Assembly (NCBI GenBank): GCA_902806565.1
Contig: CADCXA010000059.1
Location: forward strand, 744,001-808,000
DNA length: 64,000 nt
Source: Hypoxylon rubiginosum
Lineage: Eukaryota > Ascomycota > Sordariomycetes > Xylariales > Hypoxylaceae
Direction: 5' to 3'
In this document: positions 10,183 through 21,849 of the stretch, one piece after another
Layout of the letters: every line of letters starts with the position of its first letter
Numbering within the stretch: the first letter of the stretch is position 1
Made by a program: the position numbers and the translations under genes
The notes under the pieces: model-generated
What the model saw: only the letters and a program-made list of their open reading frames with translations
Database searches by the model: none
What the model was told of the DNA's origin: nothing

Positions 10183-10993
10183 GTCTTCCTTTCAAGGGGT
10201 ACCGTAGTTAGTGTGCATTTCTAAGAATATTAGCCTCTGTCTTTGAGCAAGGGTTCCATCACATCGGGTTTAACCAGAGCAAACATGAAGCAGCATGTTT
10301 CTGAGGGTCCAGGCATTGTCTCGTCTGAAGCTGATGGCTCCACACTGATTCCAAACCTGAAGTGAGCCAACGGGGCTACAGATACAATAAAATTGTCAAA
10401 TATCGATTTAATTGTAGAGAATGGTCGTATCATCAATCGAGAACTTTGGCGTTTTTGCGAGGAGTAGTCGGTCACGTTAGTAAATTCACATCTTCAACCC
10501 AAGACCAGTCAAGCACTAATTCAAGATCAGATATTACCCATCTGTACCTAAGTGATAGCAAATATTCTCCACCTCTAGTCAGGAACAAGCTCTTTGCTAC
10601 TCAAATCTAGTTTAAGCATTGCATAGTTGGTGCTTTGCATCACTTAATAGGAGTAAGATAGGAATAATACGCGTCCCTCTGTGCTACTCTCTAGTTTGAC
10701 ACTTACACGTCAAGTGAGTGGACTCTATTTCCGGAACAAGTACTTATTACAAACATTTACATCGTATGCTCGCGGCTAGTTTACAGCTAATGAAATGCAA
10801 AGAATAGTGACTATCTGTCCAGGCCAGGTATTCCATTCAAAGTCGTGTCATGAATGATCGATATGTGTACCTAGGTATCCACAAGCCAGGAACCAAAATA
10901 TTTAATATTTAACACGGAAATAATCCCTACCCTACCCCCTTACCTCTCTCTACCTAAATTCCAGGACTCAGATCTTACTGCGGCATCCGCTGG
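10183..10993. other. Intergenic, no gene seen
   Basis: About 0.8 kb between two plus-strand genes. It contains a palindromic tacctaggta at 10868-10877. The 82-codon plus-strand frame inside has no domain-like content and ordinary intergenic base use. Confidence 0.5.
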
Positions 10994-12355
10994 ATGGAAC
11001 CTTCAACCATCGATGAATCCTCCTACTTAGTCACGATGTCCGACACAGCGACAACCACGGTTGCGGAGAAAGAGCTCAGTCCATTCGAGCGTCTACCTCC
11101 GGAGACTATCATCCAGATATTTTCTGGCCTACCAAATCTGAAATCTGTCCTACACCTCTGCCTTGCGTCTCGCAGATTCCACGCTATCCTGTTGGAAAAT
11201 GAAGGTGCAATTGCTCGCGGCTTTGCGATTACGCTTCTCGAATACGACAATCCCTGGGCAGTCAAGCTAGCTTTTATGGCGTGTGAATCTCGCGTCATCG
11301 ATCATGTGTCCGAAGACAGCGTTTCTGACTTTATTGACACGTACGTCCATGGAGAGGCTTGGCCACTCAAGCTTTACCGGCTCCGTGCTCTGCACCTCAT
11401 GCCTAAGATCAACAGGGTGTCGAGCTATTCATAGACTGGATCGGCACGTATAGTACGATTTGGCCACTCAAACTGGAGAGCAAATCCTTTACTTATACCG
11501 AGGCTATGCGTATACGGATAGTTATTTATGCGCTAGAAGTCTATATTACTCTCTTCGAGCCCTTTGAAGTAGAGCTTTCCCATGAGAAGCTTCAACGCCT
11601 AGCTACAAAGTTCTGGTTTAACTTCTCGGGCCATGAGACTAATGCGACAAACGAGTTATTGTCATTAATAGGGCCCTTCGCATGCTGGGGCTGTAAGTCA
11701 ATTTCAACAGCTTGGTTCAGTTACCGTGCTATCGCTAACTACTTACATAGGGGAGGAATGGAGTGAATCAATCGGCCGTGTTGATAATGGAGAAGGGTGG
11801 CCATGGTACCTAGACAACGAACTCCGGGACATACTAAATTCCATACGATTAGCTGGAGATTTCTACTTACGCCCTCCTTGGAAAGACGATTCCAGACTTT
11901 ACCGAGCACTTAAAAACTCACAGGTTAAACCTATCCAACCTGAAGGACACTCATCAATCAAACTATATCACCTACCTACATTCGCCAACGATCCGACTTG
12001 GTACATCAGGAGGAGAGGCATCAATAGGTGGCTGATCTCAAATTATTCTGAGTGGCGGGTACGTGAGCAGTACTATGACCCTCGAGCATACCGATTTAGA
12101 ACCATACATGGTTGGTTTTTTTATATAGGAGACGTGGACCGGTGCCTGGCGGTCAGAAATCACGGTCCGGTTTGGTCTTGGCACACCGATCCCCCAGCAT
12201 GGACCGGGATGAGCGGGGGGCCAGCTACCGATGGCAGCGAACACGCGATGATCGTTTGGAACGAGGACCCAACCCCTTTCGGATATGAAGGCAGTGCTGG
12301 CACAGTAGTAGACATGTATGATGTACGCATGGGATTGAAGAAGTTTCTAGATTAG
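10994..12355 (+). CDS. F-box-like protein with a reading-frame break
   Basis: The first frame (10994-11434) begins with an F-box: LSPFERLPPETIIQIFSGLP followed by LKSVLHLCLASRRFHAILL. The protein continues in a different frame from about 11407 (VELFIDWIGTYS) to 11692. A clean 58 bp GT-AG intron (11693-11750) then leads to the last exon, which ends at 12353-12355 with a Trp-rich C-terminal region (GWFFYIGDVDRCL). The switch near 11407-11434 needs either a one-base loss in the genome or assembly, or an intron at 11345-11415 whose donor gtccat is weak. F-box proteins link substrates to SCF ubiquitin ligases through Skp1; the substrate here is unknown. Both sides of the break look coding, so this is either an intact gene with an odd intron or a recent pseudogene. 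Confidence 0.6.
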
Positions 12356-12529
12356 GCTGGATGGACGGTAGGGGAGTTCCATGTAATTTCGATTACTTTA
12401 TACACTACCCTAGGATAGTATTAAGATTGCGTTGCTCTTAAGAAGGGCTCTTAGATCCCCATGGCATGCATAATGGAGCTGATATGTACCTGACCATGGA
12501 GTTGACCTTGACCTTCACTCAAACTCCCC

Positions 12530-13179
12530 TTACTGGATCTCCCCATCCTTGACCAAGCGACGGATAGTGTCAATACTCCCATGAACGGCCGTTTTTGCGG
12601 TCTACATGGCAGCAAGGTCGGTTAGTGATGAATCACGTCAAAAGTCGACCCACCCAACCCATTGAAGGAGGATTAAACATATAATATGAAAATGAAAAGG
12701 GAAAAAAAGGGGGGGGTGGAGGGGACGAAAAGCCTCACCTTCCAACTCTTCTCCTCAAGCGCCTTCGCCTCCTCGCTGCCCTCCTTCACATCAGGGTACC
12801 TCCACTCGAACGCGTACGTCATGAGCAGCTCGCCGTCGGGGCCGTCGCTAACGATATTCGCGATCGTGCTGCCGTCGGGCTGCTCGAAGTCGACGCGGCG
12901 CGGCGCGAAGTGGACACAAGTCTCGCGGACGAGCGCGCCGCCGGCCGCAGCGGCCGGCTCGAAGCCGGCCTTGAACCGCACCTCGCGCACTACCTTTAAG
13001 TTGCCCGTCCGCCCGTCCGTCTCCTCGGAGAGCACGGCGCACTCCTCGATGATGGGCACGAAGTCCTGCGCCCGCCGCACCTTGCGCTGCAGGCCCGCCC
13101 AGACTTGCTGCACCCCGAGGGCCGGCGTCGCGCCCGCCGGGTTGACGGGGGCGGTGTAGGCGATGTTGAAGGTGACCAT
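12530..13179 (-). CDS. AtaL-like (DUF1857) SRPBCC-fold protein
   Basis: Two exons, 12739-13179 and 12530-12601, with a 137 bp intron, give 170 residues; the last exon encodes TAKTAVHGSIDTIRRLVKDG. The N-terminal MVTFNIAYTAPVNP, the central VVREVRFK and the late LLMTYAFEWRYPDV are the pattern of the fungal/bacterial DUF1857 family, now called AtaL-like, which adopts a START/SRPBCC ligand-binding fold. Members are small cytosolic proteins without a settled reaction, some near secondary-metabolite genes. No biosynthetic genes lie next to it here except an amidase pseudogene. The exon is GC-rich relative to its flanks. Confidence 0.8.
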
Positions 13180-13626
13180 CTTGTCTTACCTCTATCTGCA
13201 AATGGCGGAGGAAAATAGTATGCGGTTAAGTCGTTGGTAGGTTTTAAGAGAGACAGGTGACGCCGTTGACGTCAGGTTGAATTTATGCGGGCCGGGCTCT
13301 TAGCCCCGGCGATTCGGGGACCGGGCTTGCCGTTGGGGAAAGTCCTGTGTAATCGCGCCATTGGACGTTATTTTAGCCTTGACAGACGAAGTACCTAATA
13401 AAAAAAAACCTTTGCGATATTTATTTTAAGCAGTCTTAGACTCTAAGGATGGTGGGTAAAAGGATGTCATTTTTTCAGAAAACCTACGGTCGGAAACGAC
13501 CGTTAAATACACTATTTCTTTGATTCCATAACCCACCCAACAAGACCAAAATCGTGGAAAGGGGATAACAACATATACCACGGTCGACAACCTAGGAGTC
13601 CTTTAATAAGATACCACGGTAAGCTA
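13180..13626. other. Intergenic, no gene seen
   Basis: This holds the promoter of the AtaL-like gene and the 3' flank of the amidase pseudogene, both on the minus strand. There is a poly-A run near 13400. Nothing else is recognisable. Confidence 0.5.
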
Positions 13627-15650
13627 CTAGTCTTCCCTCATTTTAGCCTTCGCAAGTTCTACGACATCTACCCACGCTGGGGGCCTGCATTGCTTTTCAG
13701 CGGCAGCCTCCTCGGCATCCACACCAAACAATAAGAGCGTGTCTTCCATCGCCCACTCGCCCGTTGCCATCAGGCCGACAGGCACCTTACCTTCGGTATT
13801 GGAGCCGGCGACTTCCCCCTCGCCTGGCTGCCCTTCGGGTACGACGTATCCCGCCGGCACGGTGAGACTCGGGATCCCGCAGAAGTTAGCCAGCCAGGCG
13901 TACTCCATGGAATCTAGCGTCTGGTTGCCGTCGCTGACACCGTGTCTGAGCTCCGACGCCGCGCGGATGGGCTAGCCCGCGCAGGCGGTCGTGGGCGTGA
14001 CGATGACCATACCCGGGTGCGCATCCCAAAGCCACGAGAGGTGCTGCATTACCACCCTGCCCAGCTTCTGCGCAAGGAGGTAGTCAGCGGCGGGCGTCTC
14101 CCGCCCGACCGCAAGCAGGATGCGGTTCGCTGGCGATATCCCCGGGAGGGGGGTATATGCGACACCCCGTTCGTAACCATGGTCAAGGCGTGTGCAATCT
14201 TGCCCTCGGCGATGAAATGGATGTCGATAGGCACCACAGTGTAGCCCTTGTGGGCGACGAGCCAATCAATCATTTCCCGGCATAGCGCCTGGATCGCAGG
14301 GGTCGCGATACGAAACCAGTCTTCGGGATACCCGATCACCTTTGTCCGGTTGGGATTGTCGACGAGTTCTCTAACGGTGGGTGGCGGGGGAGGAAAACGC
14401 GAAAGCCGGTGCGGTTGGCTCATGACGTTGTACAGCTCTGCGAGGGACTTCATATCAGCCGCCATGGGACCGTTGACTGCCGCGGTACTGCTGGCGTTAA
14501 GGCGTGGATAATAGGATATTCGACCCAGCGAAGTTTTGAAACTGAAGACGGAGCAGAAGGATGAGGGGACACGAATACTGCCACCGCCATCGTTTCCCAG
14601 AGCGATGGGTATAAGGCCGGCCGCGACAGCGTACGCTGGCCCCGAAGAGCTGCCACCCGTGTAGTAATGCTGATTATATGGGTTAAGCGGAGTTCCATGC
14701 GTAATGTTAACGCCACACGTATCTGAACATGTTAGGAATATCTACCTAGGCAGTGACGAACCGTGGAGTCTTACCCATCTCGAATTCGTGCATAGAAAGC
14801 TTGCCGAGAATGATTGCGCCGGCCTCGTTTAGCTTCCTAACACACCAGCTATCGATTTAATCCCCGTCCTTCGACTTGCCCGTGCAGTCGTACACAGAGC
14901 CTAGAGACGTTGTGTAGCCTTCGATATCGTACTCGTCCTTTACCGCAGTAGGGACGCCGTCTAGAGGTCCTAGGGACCGATTCTGTTGGTACCGTATCTC
15001 AAGGTTGATGCCTTGGCAGCCTCAATGACCAAATCGACCCTGACTTGGAACCAGGCGACCGAGTGCTCGCCAGGCGGCGACGTGTCGCGCCGAATCAAGG
15101 GAAGAATGGCTTGAGCCACGGCTAGAGGGGTCAGAGTTCCGGAAAGGTAGAGAGACCGGCAGTGGGCAACAGAATATCTCCCTTCAGCCGGAATAGGATA
15201 CTCTAGCTTTGAAGGGACGTCATAGTCTGCTCGATCCCGAGCTCCATTCGCACCAGCGGTGCTATGCTCAGCTGGAAAGACGGTAGGATCGAATCGTGGC
15301 TCGACATGTCCGATGTGCTCTCCAAGATCACGTAGGGAGCCGAACCCTGCATTTTGCCAGAGTCGCCGTCTTACAAAACCTAACCACTCTACTCTGTAGA
15401 GATGACAGCCTGGGTCAGCTCAGCTCGTCTCATTTCGCCGAGTACCTTGTGTCAAGTAGCGACAATCTAGATTGGTGTGCGATGAGAATTCCTCGAAGCT
15501 TACAAAACGCAGGCAATCAATAAGAACCAGCCTCGGAGCCTGAAGTTCGACTTCCGGACTCTTCTGCACGGGGTCTCTGGACTGTCAGTATCGACGTTAG
15601 CCAGCTTGGAATCACACCGGCTCATCGAATCGTAACTATAACTCACGCTC
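13627..15650 (-). pseudogene. Amidase-signature enzyme, inactivated
   Basis: Minus-strand pieces in different frames together match an amidase-signature serine hydrolase. Seen in order: QNAGFGSLRDLGEH, then PLDGVPTAVKDEYD (the catalytic Lys), LGKLSMHEFEMG, an intron of about 50 bp ending near 14730, YYTGGSSSGPAYAVAAGL (the catalytic Ser-rich loop), GNDGGGSIRVPSSF, and the C-terminal MEYAWLANFCGIPSLTVPAGY. Lesions: a frameshift near 14985-15000, a TAA at 14857-14859, a frameshift near 14160, and a TAG at 13972-13974. The 5' limit is approximate; a first exon seems to lie near 15500-15650. Such enzymes hydrolyse amide bonds, often in the cytosol. With at least four lesions this copy cannot make the full protein. 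Frame changes could in part be assembly errors, but the stop codons are independent of that. Confidence 0.85.
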
Positions 15651-16318
15651 GAATTGGCTCTGGGTATAAAAGAACAAGTCGTTCTCCGCTTCGCGGTTCC
15701 ATCGTGCATCGCTAGCTAGGTAAGTAGTGATGTTTCAAAGCACGCAATAGATGGCAAACGGGTTTCGGAATATTCATAAAATGGGCTATTTATTTCTGAA
15801 GTTAAGTCTAGTTATGTTTGCCCTTGCATAGCAAATCTTTAAGACCTTGTACAAGGAGTAGGTAGGTGATTGTATCGTTTAATACGGAGACGCAATCATA
15901 CCATTGCCGATTGTGTAACCTACTTCGGACTTCACGAGAATCGACCGACCGATCGACTCCAGTACATGTACCTACCTGGGTAACCTTGTATATAATATAC
16001 CTTGTATGTATTTCAACACAAGAGCATGTTACGATCTAACACGGCTAACACGGTCTTCGCGGCACAAAATGCCTTGTCCGAGAGAACTACCTATGGAATC
16101 AGGGGAATCAGCTACTAGAATGACAACGTGGTCAGATGATTGAGACGAAATGATGAACTGATAGAATCGTCTTGAAAGGAGGCAATTCGGGGAATTTAGC
16201 CAAGGTTTATAGGAGAGGGATGGTTTCCTATGTAATTTAGGTGGGTCTTCATTTTCTCAGCCATTAACCAAAATATACAAGAGATCCTTGAGATTCAGTC
16301 TTACGGGCAGCCCCTTCA
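15651..16318. other. Intergenic, no gene seen
   Basis: The stretch between the amidase pseudogene's 5' end and the 3' end of the MFS gene. It contains several acctacct/tacctaggt-type motifs near 15960-15980. No open frame is supported. Confidence 0.5.
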
Positions 16319-18065
16319 TCAAGATGACTCGAGCCCCTGCCTTCCTATATCCTCGCTCTCTAGGCTATATTCCTTTATAAATATAGAGGCAAGGAAACCA
16401 ACCCCAGAAAAGCACGTCATGATAATCCAAACAGCCTGGAATGGTTCTTCGTAGGCTCGTAGAATATCGTTCATTACCTCGACGGTGGTGTTTAGCTCCC
16501 TTAGGGCCGGAATGAAGCTAATCGCCTGGCTGGCGTCCTCTAGGATCTTCACTTCTTCCGGCAACGCCCCTAGCGAATCTATGCTTTTCTGAAAAACAGC
16601 ATTGAATGCCGTCGAGCTCGCCGATAGCCCAACAAGCGCACCGAAAAGCCGAAAGACAACAAGCATACCGACGACAGTGCCGGTATCGTTTACGTCCGAG
16701 ACGCTAGCCTGTATCGGAACCTGGGTAGCAGTAAATACGATCCCAAGGCCGACACCAAGTATAGATTGGAAGACATATACTTCAGCCCAAGAGGTAGCTT
16801 GGTTTACCAGATACCACAGACCTAAGAAGAGCGTCGTTGCCATCCAACCGAGCCAGAGCAGTACGCGGTACCGCCTAGTAAACTCGATGACCATCGGGGC
16901 GATAAAACTGAATGCGACGGTGAAGCAGCAGCATGGAAGTATTGACTTGGCTGCTTCCAAGGGGGTCTCTAAGAATACAGCCTGGAAAAATAAAGGGACA
17001 TAGGATAGTGTCGTGTATAAGAGAAGTCCATGGATAAAACCGGTTACCAGGCACATGACGCTTGTAGAATTGGCAAACTTACTATAAGGCATCATGGCCT
17101 CGGCCGGCTTCACTTTCTTTTCGTAGACTCCGAACGCAAAGAGCACCAGGCAGCCGATTAAAAGTGGTACCAATGTCTGCCATGATGCCCAGGGATATAA
17201 CGTATCGGCCCAGCTCAGAGGCAATGCCACTGCCGGGGCACCAATGGTAAATAGCAGCATACCAATCCAGTCAAGTTGGCGGATCTTGGCCTTGAAGGTC
17301 ATGTCGATAGAGCGTAGGCGAAGGAAGAAAAAGGCGAGCAGGAACGAAAGTCCCACAATAGGAAGATTAATCCAACCGATCCACCTCCAGTCAACAAGCT
17401 CGCTGAACGCAGCTCCTATGAAAGGACCGGATATACTTCCGAGGGCGATGGCCGAGGCGATCATAGCTAAGTATCGCGGTCGTTCCTTGAGGTTTGTGAT
17501 ATCGGTGAGGATGATTTCTTCAAGCACATCGAGTCCACCGGCTCCGAGGCCTTGGACCAGACGCCCGGCGATGAGAAGGCCCATGCTTCCTGCGACGGCG
17601 AACACAACAGAACCGGCAGCGAAAAGGGCGAAGGAAGCATACAACGGTTGTTTGCGACCTAGCACATTAGATGTGCTCACATAAATCGGCTGGGCGATTG
17701 TGACACCAAGAATGAATGAGATGTTCGCCCAAAACGATTCTAGGGTAGTTCCATGTAGTTGACTAGTGATGGCCTATGAGGAGAGCGAGACGGGGGTAAG
17801 TCAGATCATGATAGTGACGCAGACCACCGCGGTTAAGCACAAGTTGCTGACTTACCGGTAACGCTATGGCAAGACATGTAGAGTCCCACGATGTTATAAT
17901 AGCAGCAAGCCAAAGTGAGAGAATCGACATGTAGAACGAGAACGGTTTCTTGGACTCGGATCGCGATTCCGGCACAAGGATCTCGAGATGAATGTCGGCG
18001 GCCGCGTCGGTCAGATGAGGCCGTTGCGCTTCCCGCTCACGGCCTAACACATTTTTCGGTTCCAT
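16319..18065 (-). CDS. MFS drug-efflux-type transporter, 14 transmembrane segments likely
   Basis: Two exons, 17856-18065 and 16319-17773, with an 82 bp intron, give 554 residues. After a polar 40-residue cytosolic N-terminus the first helix begins (FSFYMSILSLWLAAIITSWD). Hallmarks of the DHA-type major facilitator family are clear: GRKQPLY after helix 2, GRLVQGLGAGGLDVL, the antiporter motif region ALGSISGPFIGAAFSELVDWRW, and WINLPI. Helices continue to the end with a short acidic tail. Such proteins export toxins, drugs or metabolites across the plasma membrane by proton antiport; the substrate is unknown. No biosynthetic gene is adjacent apart from the broken amidase, so a role in a cluster is not supported. 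Confidence 0.88.
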
Positions 18066-18534
18066 ACCGACGCAATACTGTTCACAATACGGCAGATAAA
18101 CGTGGATGGCGATTTTAGATCAAACTGTTAACCTGAGCGATAAACTTAGAAAGAATAGCACCGAACCAGCATGCGCTATGGCAGGATTGAGGGCTGAGAT
18201 GAGTCTTTGTTTGGAACCCTGTCAGCCCCGTCTAAGGGATGTAATAAATGTTGTTGGTTCTGAGCCCTGTCCTCGCCTCCACTCATATTGCCCCCAATAG
18301 ACTAACTTGTAGGTAAATGCTACCCTGTTTCATAATAAGTAGGTTAAACATATCGTCGGAAATAGAACACTTCGAACGATAATCCTACTGAAAGTTGTAG
18401 TCAAATAGCCAACCCTTTAATAACCAATACCTATCGCTTGAATACCTAGATCCCGTGAAACTACATGCCTTGACTTGTTGCGTGGGTATATGCTCCCTGA
18501 TCTCTTAGTTGTACACACTACCCTCTGAAAATAT
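18066..18534. other. Intergenic, promoter side of the MFS gene
   Basis: This lies between the start of the MFS gene and the stop of the next minus-strand gene. It probably holds the MFS promoter and the downstream gene's terminator. I see no distinct element. Confidence 0.45.
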
Positions 18535-21362
18535 TCAATCGTCAATACGTAAAGGCTCAATGAAAGTGAGCTCTCCTCCATCCGAATCATTATCCACCAT
18601 CTTGATCCCAAACCCTTCCTCGTCTGAATCATAAACATAGTCATCGGCATCATGATTATGAGCAGTGGTCTCGGGTACTGTATACGCAGGCGGTAGTACC
18701 TCGATCTCGCTCGTGCTGGCAGACCTCAATGACGTGACAGTAGCAGAAGTAGTGAGCACTGTCATAGGTGCTGTTTTGGAGGAGATAGGAGTAAAGGTAG
18801 AACGAGGCGTCTGGGCTAGATCTGGCAAAGACGAGGTGCTTATCGAGGGAGCGTCGGGCTTGCGAACATCGCTGAACCCTTCCAACTTGCGATCCCTCAC
18901 GCTGGCGTCGGTCTTCTGCTCTAGGACGTTCTTGACGGTGGGGTCGAACTTCTCGTTCTGGTGCTTGCCGGACGGCGCGGAGAAGGGGTTCTCCTCGACG
19001 TCGATGAGGTTGCCGGTCTCGGCCCAGTCGCGGTCGCGCATCTCGATCTCGATCCGGCCGTCGTCCTTCTCGATGGCGCCCCCGCCCCCGCGCACGTCGG
19101 GGAACCCGCAGCGCGCGAGGATCTTGGCCGTCAGCCCCGGGTACCGCAGGTGGCCCGTTACCTCGTTGCTTAGGTCTAGGTTCTCCACGCCCTCGATGTC
19201 GCCGCCGCCGACCGCCTGCAGGCCGGCAATGCCTAGTTGCATGCTCGTGGTACGGTATAAGAAGCCGAGGATATAGTCGTTCACGCTATAAACTGAGTGT
19301 ATAGAAATATGTCGCGTTAGCAATCTTTTCCCTTGGTGCTTGAGATTCCTCGAGTGTTCCCGAGGCAAACCATTTTCCGAAGTTTATAAACGCAATTCTG
19401 CTAAACTAGACATAGAAGGGAGATTCAGGAACCCGGGGGTAAACACGTTTTCATACATACCATTAAACAGCTTGCCCGACACCACCGTCCGCATCATCTG
19501 CCAGTGGACCGTGTTCGACGGGATCGGCGCCCCGATCAGGACCACGTTTTCCACCAGCCCGAATGCCTTGCGATCTGCGAGCCCACGGAGGCACGCGTAG
19601 ATGACCCGGGCCCCGAGCGAGTAGCCCACGAGCGTGACGGGCCGCTCCCCCTGCACCTTGTTGATCAGCGCGTCCGCCAGGATCCTGCCGGCCTTCTCGG
19701 ACCGGTTGCGCGCCAGGCTGAACGGGTTGTCGAGGTTCGAGGCGGAGCTCAGCAGGAAGATGGGCCACAGGGCGCCCTGCAGCGTCGCCAGGACCGTCCG
19801 GTGCACTATAACAGCAGGAGTCAGTACTTGCTGTTTTCGGCAGGGGATGGGCTCATTTAATGCATGTCTCGGGAGTGACTACTCTCAAGCAAGCAGAATT
19901 GGTACTAGAAAATGGGGAAAGAGAACTCTAGATGTTACGTACGGATCTCGGCGCGGACGGCGCTCCAGGCGGCCGAGGAGACGTAGCCGTTCAGCTTCTC
20001 GCCCAGCGTCATGAGGCTCCTCATCTCGTACCGCAGCGCGAACACCTCAGTCTCGTCGCCGAGGGCGCGCCACGGCTTCGACACGTCCTCCTCGGCCGTG
20101 AGCCAGCCATTGACACCGATGGTGACGCGGAGCCTACGAGCCGCCGCCCCGCCGTCCTCCTCTCGGTCCGGCGACGACCTCGACCTCATCGACCAGCCCT
20201 CGCCCCACTCCTCCCGCAGCGGCAGGAACTTGAAGTCCTCGACCTCCTTGGCGTACTGGTCCACCATGCCGCCCGTCATCTTGGCCCCGAAGGCCCCGAA
20301 CAGGGTCCCGACCAGCGCCCCGTTCATCCAGAAGATGCCCAGGAAGCTCGCCAGCCCCCCCAGGCCCACCGAGCCCATCAGGCCGCCTATGACGCCGGCG
20401 ACGGCCGGGGCCGCCAGACCCCCCGTCACGCCGATGATGGCGGCGCCGGCCACGGACGCGAGCCCGACCTTCCAGAACCGGCCGACCTTCCCCTCCTCCC
20501 TGCGCTTCTCGGCCTCGGCCTCGGCGGACATACCTCCGCTCTGCTCGGCCTTCTGGGCGGCCTCGACCATAGTCGTCGCGACCTCCGTCTCCTCGCTGCT
20601 GAGGAACCGGGGCGGGACCTCGAGGGCCGAGGCCAGGTAGCAGATCAGGGTGCGCGAGTACGCCGAGTAGTTGCCGATCGAGAGTACGAGGATTAGCGTC
20701 GCGCTCAGCACCTCCTTGCGGTCGTCGAGCGGGATCGTCGTGAGCCGCGTGGGGATCGGGTGGTACAGGCCCTGGAAGGCGGCCAGGCTCGTAGGGCCCG
20801 TGGTGTCGTCCCGAGCCAAGCCAGCAGCGCCAGCACCAGCAGTAGCCGTCGTGGCGTTGCTCGTGGACGACCGCGAGTCAACCTCGCCGAAGCTGAGCAG
20901 GTCCTCGCCGTCGGCGGGCTGCTCCGTCTTCTTTGCGCTCAGCTGCTCGGCGCGCTTCCGCCGCGCGTCGACGACCTTCTGGTCGTCGGGCTTGGCCACC
21001 ACCTCCCTCAGCTTCGAGACGGTCTCGTCGCGCCACGAGTCGAAGTGCAGCAGCGCGGCCTTCCGCAGCCGGAGCAGGGCCGGGCTGGGTGGCGTCTTTT
21101 GCGGACGCGGTGATTGTGCTGGTGGAGTGCCCTCGTCTTGGCCACTGCGGGGGTCGAACAAGGGTGCATCTCTATTTTCCGAATATGGTGGTGGATTGCG
21201 CGCCGATGAAGAGTGAGTAGGTGAACCTTCGGGACTGTCGTGAATTTCTAACTGCGACCGCATGTAGGCCACGATCTCACCCACGAGGCTGTAATAGACC
21301 CTGCGGCGGGCGAGATTCAGCACGACCCGAATGGCATCCGGCTCGTTGGTAAGAGGCGCCAT
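18535..21362 (-). CDS. TMCO4/DUF726-family membrane alpha/beta hydrolase
   Basis: Three exons, 19943-21362, 19461-19805 and 18535-19292, with introns of 137 and 168 bp, give 840 residues. All splice phases agree. The N-terminal third is helical with a disordered Pro/Ser part. A very Gly/Ala-rich hydrophobic block around residues 290-370 (VAGAAIIGVTGGLAAPAVAG, GLGGLASFLG) can form membrane hairpins. The hydrolase part follows, with VNGWLT, the nucleophile elbow GYSLGARV in exon 2, and NDYILGFLYR across the second junction. The C-terminal 170 residues are acidic and disordered. These features match the DUF726/TMCO4 family, conserved in eukaryotes; yeast members sit in endomembranes. The reaction is not established, so I name only the fold. 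Confidence 0.85.
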
Positions 21363-21849
21363 AGCGACAAAGGGGTTAGATCTTATTCACGCAGCATAAG
21401 CATTAAATTGTTGAGCCAACTTGTATGTTCGCATTCGATTTACGTGTCCAGAAAATTTGGTGTTTTGGAAGGATTCTTTCGCTGTCTCTCCAGTTTTCTT
21501 AAATGTCGGCGTTTTTTTGGTTACACCAGTCCAGCCGCAGTTCTAGGCAGCCGAATTAATCGACACATGCACCGCCAAGGCGCAGTGTCTGCTGTCATTC
21601 ATTATTGGATCTAGATCGCGGGCTAAACGGTTGTGTTACATCTGTTAGAACTTGCTGGATTGCAATCTGCTATATCTGAGGTATAGGAGGTATGTATGTC
21701 ATGAATTCCATTAAATCCAACGTCAAATCAGCAATGAGCGACTCGAATATGAACCTCGACTATAAACCTGCGGCGTTGCGAATTCCCACCCCTCCCTTCT
21801 TATACATCCTTTCACTAACCCCTTTTTATACTGCAACCCAACCAGCCCC
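21363..21849. other. Intergenic, no gene seen
   Basis: About 0.5 kb between the TMCO4-like promoter and the 3' end of BTA1. A 68-codon plus-strand frame is present but has no recognisable content. Confidence 0.5.

Noticed and set aside
19932..20696. 254-codon plus-strand frame opposite the TMCO4-like gene
   Set aside because: It is a shadow of the sense exon, with Arg/Pro/His-rich composition typical of antisense GC-rich coding DNA.
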